Source of the DNA: Stercorarius parasiticus
Lineage: Eukaryota; Chordata; Aves; Charadriiformes; Stercorariidae
Assembly (NCBI GenBank): GCA_013396915.1
Contig: VWZL01005146.1
Span: 62,001-126,000 of the forward strand
Length of the DNA stretch: 64,000 nt
Direction of reading: 5' to 3'
The translations under genes were made by a program, and so were the position numbers. Positions 35,301-44,560 of the stretch are shown here, in pieces; position 1 is the stretch's first letter; each line of letters begins with the position of its first letter. Under the pieces are notes generated by a model. It was given only the letters and a program-made list of their open reading frames with translations. It ran no database searches and was not told the DNA's origin.

Positions 35301-37989
35301 TTTTCTTTAAAACTACCAGTCAAGCAACTATACTAAGCATGCAAAGCTCTTCATGATGTGCTTTGTGCAAAAGTGCGATTATAAAAGAGTTTAAAAATGA
35401 AGCCTTTAATTTCTCTGGATATTCCACTAATGGTAAAGTAAAATACATCTGCAGGCTAAATGGGAGGTACTTTCAGATTGGAAGAGGATAGCACTACTGA
35501 GGATATGGAAGGCACGAAAAGAAACAGTCAGAAACCAAAACATACTGAATCATGCTGGTCAATTAAAGAGTACAGCACTGCCACCCAAATGGAGTGGAGC
35601 AGGAATCCACAAAACTCTCAGCTTCCACCACATCCAAACAGGCATATTTCACAATGAAAGCTTCTGTAAGGATCTGCAGTGAATCTGGAGCCACCCACAT
35701 ATAGGGTATTTTGTTTGTTTTAAACTGACATGCTCCTTTCCTGGACTGATAAATGAATAGGAGATGGAAATGAAAGGGAATAAATAAATCTCACATGTAG
35801 AAATAAATACATTTTCCTTCTTCATAGCATCAGGAAGAAAGCCCTTGCCAAACTCTGTGAAAAGTAGGATGGCAACTGTATGTCATTTTATCATCTCTGA
35901 AGCTGATGGAGATGACGTTAATTGGAAAAATAGATCAACTATGTCACAAAGCCTCTTTCAGCTTGATTTTTTGGCACTGTTATTAGCCAATACAAATGAA
36001 CTTATGGTATCAATGTTTGAAAGTCAGAGGCCAAGAGCCATGAGAACAGCCAAGAGATAGTATTTCTTTAACATCTGGAGATAAGGAAATAGACTTTTTC
36101 TTGAGTGGCTTTTATCAGACAGATTGTGTCCCTCTTCCCACCCAGATGCCCCACTCTACTGAATGTCTCTAGTATTATACAGCTTACTACTTTTCTTCAC
36201 ATCCATAAAGGGCTCACATCTTCCTGCTCTCAACAAGGCAAGAGGTAGCCATCCACCCCTTAACAGAGCCAAAGACAAGACGCAGTTAAAACCAAACACT
36301 GGTGTGCAGTCCCTGGGGAAAGAGACTGGGCAGGCAGCTGGGAATCTCAGCATCTCGTATGCCTAGAAGGGGATTTTTACTGACTCCTCAGTGAGGCAAC
36401 TTTGAGCCTAGTGAAAAGATGTTGTTCAAACAGCAACAGCACACTGTGAACGACCCCTCACACATGGGAACAGCAGACCTGGACCTTACAGCAGGAGCTG
36501 CTGCTCTCTGAGCTGGCTAACTCAGTCCTGGTAAATCTTCTGCCGTGAGCTCAACAAATCCTGTATTTTCCTTAACAGAGGAAGAAAATTGCAGTGGACA
36601 AGCATGTCAGTACATTTGATTTTAAATGGTTTGTCTGGGCAAGGACTGAAGAAAAGATTATGGATTTGGCCCATTTTCATGCTATTGTGATGATGACCTT
36701 ATCATCATACTGTTTATTAGGCCATTTTCTGCACTCAATGTGATTAATAAATTCCTCCCTCGGTGACTACCAATTCACATCCTATTTTTTAAGTTTCTTT
36801 CCCTTTGACAGATTTTCACGAAAAGCAACTCCTACCAGCCTTTCCCTGAGATTATTTTTATTCCTATTTCTCTACCTTCAGAACACTCTGCACAGTGTTT
36901 TGAGTTTCATCGAATGTTAAGAAAAGGAAGGATGGGATCTGACATCTGGAAATGATTACGAAAACTTATTGTACTGCATAAATACACTTCTTTTTTTCCC
37001 TGCTAATTCTAACACAAAGCAGTGATATTGAAACAGATGCCAGACTAAACAGTGGAGAAAACAATGCAAACATGAACTTTGCCACCAGCAACCTACGTAC
37101 TTAGCTTGACCATAAAGGAAAGCACAAGCTGGAGCATATGAATATTCTGAAGTGGGTGAAACGGTCTGCTAGGGAAAGCAAAGTGACGTTTAGGTAGGGG
37201 TTTTTTTGTTAACACAAGCAAAATTTGATATCACTATCTGGACTTAAGCTGCTGAAGTGTGAAATCACAGCAGAAAGATTTAGTTCCTAAAAAAGCTCTA
37301 GCAAAACATGCATCTCTAGCACAGAGGAAGTCAGAAGGAAATCAGCTACAAAGAATGTCTGCTCTATTTCCTCTGAGACAAAGGTATTTCTATCTCCAAA
37401 AAAGGGGAAACAATCGCAGCTTGCCTTGGGCCCCAGCTCCCTCAGCCAGCTCTTTTTTGGGTTTTGTAATTTTCCTTTTTGTTGTTGTTGTTGGGGTTGA
37501 GTGATCTGGCATCACTATCAGTCTCCTTTTTAAAATATTTTTTTTGTTCAAATAATCAGTGATTCTACATTTAGCTAGTAGTACGACACTGGATTGCTTG
37601 ACCTTATTGAAAAATTTTCACGTGTCCTGCAAATTCAAGTCATGTTTTGTGTATATCTATCTGACTCATTTATTCTTGATTCAATCAAAAACAAGTTATC
37701 AAGAATATCAACATCTTTCTAATATGGACCACACAGTGGCCTAAAGCACAGACTGGGATTCACAGTATTCAGTACAAACAGGTGCTCATGCTGCAGACAT
37801 CACAATCATTGCATGTCGGTGGGAGTGCACTGAGAAGGTGGGGAGAGAAAAGCTATGCTAAAGATCTACCCAGCAGTTTACCAGGTAAGCAGTTAAAAGC
37901 ACAGGGATTTTAAACACTCCTCCCATTTGACATCTGATTTTTGTTCACACAAGTAAATGAATGGACTTTCATCTTGCTGTCCTTCTTAC
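32355..37989. other. Non-coding stretch (possible intron)
   Basis: The sequence is AT-rich and unique. Frames at 33.0, 34.7, 35.5 and 35.9 kb lack paired splice sites or motifs. A short GTT repeat sits at 37479-37493. If the minus-strand exon pair is right, this is the intron between the two exons. Confidence 0.45.
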
Positions 37990-38119
37990 CTGTACAGAGG
38001 TGTAGGCACAGCTGGCAAGCGGAAGGCACATCTGCACTTCTGATTTTCCCGTCAGCCTCTTTCTCCTCAGCCTCCTCCTCCATCTCCAGACTCCTGCCAC
38101 TGGCCTGCAGCCTCCTCAT
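37990..38119 (-). CDS. Candidate start-codon exon, unrecognised gene
   Basis: On the minus strand an ATG (38117-38119) in the fair context acaggGATGa opens a 43-codon frame. It starts MRRLQASGRSLEMEEEAEEK, has an acidic run (EMEEEAEEKEAD), then a cysteine-containing stretch (SACQLCLHLC). It ends at TGTACAG followed by an excellent donor GTAAGA (37984-37989). The phase at the junction (one base left over) matches the second acceptor of the 32.3 kb exon, so a join keeps the frame open; the first acceptor there would hit a stop. Upstream, ccctggggttacag could be a poor 3' splice site, so the segment may instead continue 5'. Chance is a real alternative: the frame is short and purine-biased. Confidence 0.2.
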
Positions 38120-38861
38120 CCCTGTAACCCCAGGGGACTTGCTGCTGCCCGAAAACTGTGGAGAGCCCTAGTAAAATAACTTTACCACTATTTATTAACT
38201 GGGGCTGTGCTTCTAGCTGTGGCATACCTCATTTGTAACTCTCTAATACTTCCATCATGATACACATCTCCTTAGCAGCAAAGCAGGGCTGAAGGGGGAA
38301 GACCAAGCAACAGGCTCCCGTCCTGTTCAGTACCTGGTCCCCAGCATCAGGATGCAACTGCACAAGACCCCCTCCTTGTGCGACAGCTACACAGCAATCC
38401 TCTATCATCTCTTTTGCCTGTGCCCCATGGGAGAGCTGACATGCACAAGATCTCTAGACTTTGTCCTTGTCTTTCCCATAATCACAAGCTGGACCTGCAC
38501 TTCTACCCATTATGTTTAGTTTTATGCACAGACTGAGGAGTTTTTAATAGTAAGCAAAAAATACTCTAAGCTGATGTAAAAGTATCTGTAGATCCTATGC
38601 ATTAGATTGTTGGGTGTAGGTTAGATGGATATTAAAAGTATTGGTATCACAAGTATGTTACAAATATCAGGCGGCTACTGGCTTTATAAATCATAAAAAT
38701 TATGTCTTAGCTATTTATCACCTGAAATCCCTAGGATGTGATGTTACTCAATCTGATTTTCTATGTTTCACTGAAATGCCAGAATGAAAGAATTCTCATG
38801 AAATGGTGTAAAAAGGGTATGAAAGTACAACTTTTCACTCTTGCTCTACTGTATTTGTCCA

Positions 38862-39620
38862 GTGTAGAAGGGAACATCTAAACTTTGCAAATTCTTGTGG
38901 AAAGAGATGACACTGGTAAACAGGGATGAAACAGCTCAGGAAATCGCTTGGCTAGGAGATGGCTACGCACCGAAGTCGCACAAGCTATATCCCAGAACGT
39001 CTTTGTTAGCCAAGTGTGGCCTCAAGTCATCGACCCGACCTGCCTTGAGTTCCTACTGGGTATGGTTCAAGGTCAAGCTGCTCCCCATGTGGGGCTTGAT
39101 TCTTCCTGCCTGAGAAAACACAGTTGATTTGCCTGCAGCCAAGCCGAAACATGAGCCAATAACAGGAAGCGAGGATGGTGGGAGAATTTGGACCCAAGCC
39201 ACAAGCCAACATGTAATTAGGCACAAATAGCACCACGTCAGAAAGCACTGCTGAAACCAACAAGTCAGCTCTGGCTGAAACCAACAGGCGGTTAGGTGTT
39301 ATCAGGCAGTTATCTAGGCAGGTATTTTAACTGGAATCACATTATCATCCGACTTTCAATGCTGCATAAGAGTCGGGGGGTGATTCCTTTTCCTTACAAA
39401 TCTTTGGATACGACTGAATGAGACCCAGAAATAAGCAGGTTCTCAGATGTTTCACTCTTAATATACTGACCCAAAACAGCTTGGAGACAAGCGGCTTAAT
39501 CTGGTCTGTCAAACGTCCCCGAGTGCTGTATTGCTTTCATTTATCTGATCACAGAGAGGAGTTCAAGTGGGAATTTTCAACAATGAAGTGCTCCAAAACT
39601 ATGTTTTGAAATTGCAACTC
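38862..39620. other. Unexplained GC-richer block, possible LTR or lost repeat
   Basis: The block differs in base composition from both flanks. It carries a 24-bp-period direct repeat: GCTGAAACCAACA at 39250-39262 and again at 39274-39286. A word TGTGGAAAGAG begins near 38896, a retroviral LTR commonly starts TG, and enhancer-like short duplications are common in U3 regions. A g-rich word gagtcggggggtgattcc follows at about 39371. There is no matching second LTR, no clear TATA box and no gag/pol sequence. The two overlapping frames here are chance-sized. It may be an old solitary LTR, another repeat family or a regulatory block. Confidence 0.25.
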
Positions 39621-40164
39621 AGCCTCTTTACAACATATTCCAGCAAAGTCCTGCAACTAGCCAACCACCAAAACTTTTGCACACGTGCTTTTCTATTCCT
39701 GATGGCTTGTGGATACGCATTCTGCTACTGGCATCCAGGTGCCTGAATGGCCTACTGTGCAGTTAATGTCTTGGAAACAGAGAGTATATCTGGAGCTTCT
39801 GCCTTAAAGAGGTGAATGAACATTCCAACAAAAGCAAGCTAAGTACATGACCCTGAACAAGGAGGGTGAATAGGCTTGGACAGACTTCTCAGAGTGAGCC
39901 CAGTAAATGCCATAGCTGAATGGGAAACAGATTGGTAAGGAGAAAGAAAAAGAATTATGTACATTGAGCAATGTGTGAAAAGATAGAGAACAACTCCTGA
40001 GGCTAACACCACAGTTTGATGGTTCTGTTCAGTCCTAAAAAACCCTTGCTGAGCATATCAAACATGTGCTTTGAGCTATTTCAGGCACGAGTAGCAGGTC
40101 TGAAGTGTAGCCCAAAGTCTGTGGTCCCTTAGGAACAATTCTTTGTCTACAAGCCTCTTGATCA

Positions 40165-40181
40165 GACACCTGCAGGGTGTC
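40165..40181. repeat. Short inverted repeat
   Basis: GACACC, loop TGCAG, GGTGTC. A 6-bp stem in a small GC-rich patch that continues to cccgggcgg near 40200. No promoter elements are apparent. Confidence 0.5.
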
Positions 40182-40819
40182 CAACACCGGCAGTCCAAGC
40201 CCGGGCGGAGAGCTTTATTCCTACATACTGGCTTTTAAGCATGTAAACATTATAGTTCAAGCCCCGAAAACTACTAGCAGCCTAGTCACAGCCAATGCTA
40301 CTATGCAGTGCAGCATACAGTAAACAAATTCCAGGGTATCTTGATAAAAACAGTGGTACCACACGTGCCTTTCCTCTGTGGTATGTATATTCACTGCTTA
40401 GCAGAGGCAATTTCAAAAGCATGTTGATAAATTGGAGAGGCTGCAAATGTGATTCGAGTGCTGAGGAAAACACAATACAGCAAGAGCTGGCAAGTTCAAT
40501 CTATGCAGGTTATCAAACAAAAAAGTAAAAGACAAACTGATTGTCACATAAAAACTTTCAGCAAAGACAACACTGTGAATTCAAAGGCTCTTCACTTTAA
40601 AGCTCAGAATGATTGAGACCTGTATGCAGCTACTAGAACCAGACAAAAATCAAATTAGATTGCAGGAGCACATTTTAATTGTGATGGTGATTAACTACTG
40701 TGGCAAAACTTCAAAGGAAGTGGTGAGTTCCCCACCTCTTGCTATTTGTCATATCAAGGGTAGCTACTTTTCTGGGGAAGATGATTTCAGTAGTAAATTA
40801 GAAGCTCAGTGCAGGTCAG

Positions 40820-40915
40820 AGTGAAATTCTGCAGCTTGTGCTATACAAAAGATTAGGCTAGATGACCTAATGGTCCCTTTTGGCCTCCAAAATCTGTTTG
40901 TGGATCTATGAATCC
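40820..40915 (+). mobile_element. Ancient CR1-type 3' tail
   Basis: The words gcttgtgctatacaaaagat, taggctagatgacctaatgg, tcccttttggcct, aaaatct and tatgaatc follow in the order seen in an older amniote CR1 3' end (agactagatgat..taatggtcccttctggcctt..aaaatctatgaatc) known best from turtles and crocodilians. It is more diverged than the avian-type tails elsewhere in the window. Confidence 0.65.
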
Positions 40916-41103
40916 CCTCCCTCAGCTCCAGTCACTCTGTGTATGAACAGAAGAGAAATTCCAGCACCTGCTGCAAACAGTACCAGCGTTTGCCCAGTGG
41001 CACTAACACTGCTGCGGTATCACTTGCACCCAGCATCCAGGGCAGCCGTTAATGACATAAACTCTGCCTACAGTCCCCCTTTCCTACATAAACATAAAGA
41101 CAT

Positions 41104-41733
41104 AGCATCATAGAATGGTTTGGGTTGGAAGGGACCTTAAAGATCATCTAGTTCCAACCCCCCTGCCATGGGCAGGGACACCTCCCACTAGACCAGGCTG
41201 CTCAGAGCCCCATCCAGCCTGGCCTTGAACACTTCCAGGGATGGGACACCTACAACTTCTCTGGGCAGCCTGTTCCAGTGTCTCACCACTCTCAGAGTAA
41301 AGACTTTCTTCCTACTATCTCATCTAAATCTTACCCTCTTCCAATTTAAAATGGTTACCCCTTGTCCTATCGCACCACTCCCTGATAAAGAGTCCCTCCC
41401 CATCTCTCCTGTAGGCCCCCTTCAGGTACTGGAAGGCTGCTGTAAGGTCTCCCCAGAACTTTCTCTTCTCCAGGCTGAACAACCCCAACTCTTTCAGCCT
41501 GTCCTCAGAGGAAAGCTGTTCCACCCTCCTGATCATTTTTGTGGCCCTCCTCTGGACCCATTCCAACTGGTCCACATCCTGCTTATGTTGGGAGCCCCAG
41601 AGCTGGACGCAGCACTCCGGGGGGGGTCTCACCAGAGCAGAGTGGAGGGGCAGAATCACCTCCCTCGACCTGCTGGGCACACTGCTTTTCATGTAGCCCA
41701 GGATGCGGTTGGTCTTCTGTGCTGCGAGCGCAC
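41104..41733 (-). mobile_element. CR1 LINE, 5'-truncated, minus strand
   Basis: Read on the plus strand it starts with catagaatggtttgggttgg and aagggaccttaaagatcatc, the reverse complement of the classic avian CR1 end. The body encodes the CR1 RT C-terminal region on the minus strand from about 41733 leftwards. Similarity stops abruptly near 41733, the typical random 5' truncation. It inserted directly beside the CpG island, with its 3' end pointing away from it. CR1 insertions usually lack clear target-site duplications and none is seen. Confidence 0.97.
41324..41733 (-). pseudogene. CR1 ORF2 reverse transcriptase, C-terminal remnant
   Basis: The minus-strand frame shares blocks with the other two copies: [48 protein letters not shown] and DRTRGNHFKLEEGK. 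It meets an early stop at 41324-41326, before the [15 protein letters not shown] C-terminal block, whose DNA is still present just downstream. It is thus more decayed than the copies at 4.2 and 62 kb. The open frame runs on past the element (to 41767) only by chance. Confidence 0.9.
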
Positions 41734-41739
41734 ATGAAC

Positions 41740-42310
41740 TCGTACAGCCCTCTCCTTGCCCACACAAAGCCGTAGTAGGTCAGCGCCTGGCACAGGACTC
41801 TGCCATTAAACCAACCTCCGGGAGCCCTGCGGGCCTGCGGCCAACGGAACGCACCCCCTTGGAGACCCACCGGCCGTTGAGAGAGAGCTCGCCGGAGGAA
41901 AGCAGTGACAAATACACACATACACCTCCTCCAAATTCGCCTCCTCCGACCTCGCCTCCCCCCGACGCTGCGCAGGAACGGGCGGCGGGTCCCGGCCGAG
42001 CGGGAGCGGGAGCGGCGGGGCCGCCAGGTGGCAGCGCCGCGCCGCGCGCGCCGGGACGGGGCCTGAGGGGATGCGGAAGGGGGCGGGGGCGAGGGGAGGC
42101 ACCGTCGTTGTTCGCTCTCTCAGGAGGGGTTTAAACCCTGAGCCGCAAATTCGGCCCAAAAGCTGAAACCCAAGGGTTGGGTTTGGTTTTTCCCCCCACT
42201 GTCGAGGCAGTGGAAGGCATAGGGGTAGGAAAAGTGAAGGAGGCGTCTCCGCGGCAATGGCACTTGTGGCCTTTGGTAGTGAGGGGAGACGTGAAGGCGT
42301 GAAGGTCATG
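41740..42310. promoter_or_regulatory. CpG island, likely promoter or insulator
   Basis: GC content rises sharply, peaking at about 41940-42110, where I count more than 25 CpG dinucleotides in some 170 bases; CpG is scarce in the rest of the window. It carries GC boxes (gggggcgggggcgaggg, about 42079-42096), a CTCF motif at 42021-42034 and, just 3', a 12-bp palindrome GGGTTTAAACCC (42127-42138). No TATA box or splice donor is convincing on either strand, so direction cannot be set. In birds such islands mark the 5' ends of most widely expressed genes. Open frames here (143 and 194 codons) run on both strands at once and reflect the lack of AT-rich stops. Confidence 0.8.
42021..42034 (+). promoter_or_regulatory. 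CTCF-binding motif
   Basis: CCGCCAGGTGGCAG fits the vertebrate CTCF core consensus CCASYAGRKGGCRS at all positions except G for A at the third, which is commonly tolerated. It lies at the centre of the CpG island. CTCF sites of this form anchor chromatin loops and bound domains; the strand given is the motif direction. Confidence 0.75.
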
Positions 42311-43766
42311 AGGTGTTTGCTTTGGCCTTGTACGCGCACGTCCAGGCCAGGAAAGGTTCCTGTGGGGAGAGCAGCCCTGACGGACACCAAGATTTATGTT
42401 CGCGGGAGAACATCCATGGGGAAACGAAAGTTGTAAATGTCTCATTCTTCAGCTTAGTAACTAGTGTGTTTTAGGAATTTACTGTCCTTGTAAACTGTGA
42501 GTATTTGGAGCTTTCATAAAACAACTCTTTGGTGAGCCAGACCTGCTGTCTGTTTCACACTGAATTTATGTGCTAAGCTTCATTTCGGAGCCCATAAATG
42601 CCAGTTCCAAAGTGCTTGCAAAACTCTGTGACACGACAGTGGTTTTGCTCTCTTCACTCTGAACTCAGAAATCGCGCTATTTTAGTAGAGCATTAAACTT
42701 GGCCTTTATTTTTAGCGCACGCTCATAACTAGGCAGACATACTGTGGCAATGAAAGTTTGCGGCAGAAACATCTATCACCTTCCAAAGCACTCTGTTGAT
42801 TTCCAGAATTTGTATTTGATAATGGCAACACTTCAGGACACAAGCGACATGACACAATAGGGATGGAAACATCGTAATTGCTCAGAAGATGAAGTTTGGC
42901 CCCTCTCTCTTTTCCCCCATTCTGTGACTTTTGTATTTATTAAGAACAAACTATCAGGAAATTAATTTTAAGTTTGAAATTATTGTGCAGTCAATACCTA
43001 TTACTGCAAAACCCAGTCATTAGACGTCTCACTGTTCCCTGGCTGGGCAAAGCCACCTCTCTTTGCCATTGCTATTTTTCTTGTGCAGTTAAATCCACAC
43101 TTCCCTCCCTAAATCCTGCCTGGCTCTTATTCCTACGTTGGTAAAAAGCAGCAGGAGAGCTGACTCAATTCTTTTTTCTTAGACTCCCTTATTTTTATTC
43201 AAATACATTTTTTTCTTCGTCCAAAAAAAAAGGTACCACAAGATTTGGACTACGATCTTAAGGGGATAAGAATCAAGAGGTTTTGCTTCTTATTTCATTT
43301 TCTTTTCTAATATCACTAAAGGTTAGTATTTTTTCTGGTAAGTTTATAATCAACAAAATAATTCCTTTTAATGAATAATTTCTGATAGGTGACAAGTGCT
43401 TGAAAGATTCCCTGTGCTTGAAAGAGAAATGACAATAAATCATTATTTTTAGAAGATGAAGTTAATTCAACAGGAAAGAGCTATACTTCAACACCACGTG
43501 TAATTTTTTTTAGATTTGTTGGTTATTTATTCTTTCTGACTGCAGTTTATGTGGAATAAAGGACTACATGCAATATTTTCTAAATGAGTGGCTGCTTTAG
43601 TTTTTGTAGTATCAGTTGCAGATCCAACATCACAAATGAGCAAAAGAAAAAAAAAACCTCACTTATTTTAAACAGTCCGAAGGGTGCTTCCGGCTCTATC
43701 TATTGCTGCTACCTACTCACTGTCCTTTTGACACTGAAACAGTTAAAAAGTCTGAAATAGATTGAC
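42311..43766. other. Non-coding stretch
   Basis: Composition falls back to AT-rich within a few hundred bases of the island. No exon, repeat or RNA gene is recognised. Confidence 0.5.
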
Positions 43767-43836
43767 TGGGCCAAATTGCTCCCTGCTGCAATTCCATAGA
43801 GTGTATCAGGGATGAATTTAGCACCATTTCGTCAGC
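43767..43836. repeat. Old interspersed repeat with imperfect terminal inverted repeats
   Basis: It starts gactgggccaaattgctccc and ends atcagggatgaatttagcac. The ends are roughly complementary (GGCCAAATT against GAATTTAGCACC). The internal tgcaattccatagagtgtat also fits a widespread amniote family of the form ggccaaattctgctctc..ttacac..tccattga..ggatgaatttggccc. It is diverged and internally deleted. Confidence 0.5.
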
Positions 43837-44560
43837 ATTATAAAAGCTACATTCAGTCATTAGCCAGTTGATAAATTATTCAGGAGATTTTCTTCCATGT
43901 GGCCCATTAGGGACAAAGCAAATCCTTTTTTCAATCAGTCATTGTCTCGTCTTTATTTTTGGTACTAATTTAAGAAAACAGGCTGCATTAGAAAGTGATT
44001 AATGACATGGGTAGGCAGCTGCCGGTGGACCCGTCTCTCCTCTGCGTGCGTGCGTAGGTGCAGCTCCAGCCTGTCCCACGTCCCACGCCAGACACGAGCA
44101 GCTCAGGGCTGGAAGTCGCACAGCCCAGCGCCTGCCCCTTCATTTGCCAACTCTGCTTCCCAGCAAAGTTTCGCCCCAGGAAAGCGGTGGAGTAGCCCCA
44201 TGGTGCCCAGCTGCTGCGCCTCTGACTGCTAGCTCAGCTCTGGCGTCCTCTTGGGGCTGCCAAAGTGCTAATTAATGCCGTTCCTGATGGGGAGCTCTGG
44301 TAAGCGCAGATGTCGGCGGCAGCAAATCCGCACATGCCAGAAGCGATAACTTTCAGTTGCTGCTGACAGAGGCCAGAGCTGAAGATGTGCAATGAAAACA
44401 AAAATGAAGCTTGTGTCATTGTGCATCCAGCTACCCCCCAGCCTGTCATCTTTTTATTAGTGCTCATGACGAGCTTTTTCTATTACGGAGTTTGTGAAGT
44501 GATCGGGCAGTGAAGTGACCAGTGACACTGAGCGTGGCACACCTGGTTTTGTTGATGGTG
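43837..44560. promoter_or_regulatory. Possible conserved non-coding element
   Basis: A moderately GC-rich block (about 44020-44380) sits between AT-rich segments containing homeodomain-type words (attaatgac, gctaattaatgc at about 44269-44280, tattagtgctcatgacg). It holds a short GCGT triple repeat (44044-44055) and GTCCCAC twice in tandem (44073-44086). Both strands are open over parts of it without splice-supported exons. The mix of TF-like words and local GC rise is suggestive of an enhancer, but conservation cannot be judged from one sequence. Confidence 0.25.

Noticed and set aside
41703..42134. 143-codon plus frame in the CpG island
   Set aside because: Both strands are open over the same bases because the island lacks AT-rich stops. 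The peptide is low-complexity G/A/R/P.
41806..42390. 194-codon minus frame in the CpG island
   Set aside because: Same reason; no donor at its end and no recognisable protein.
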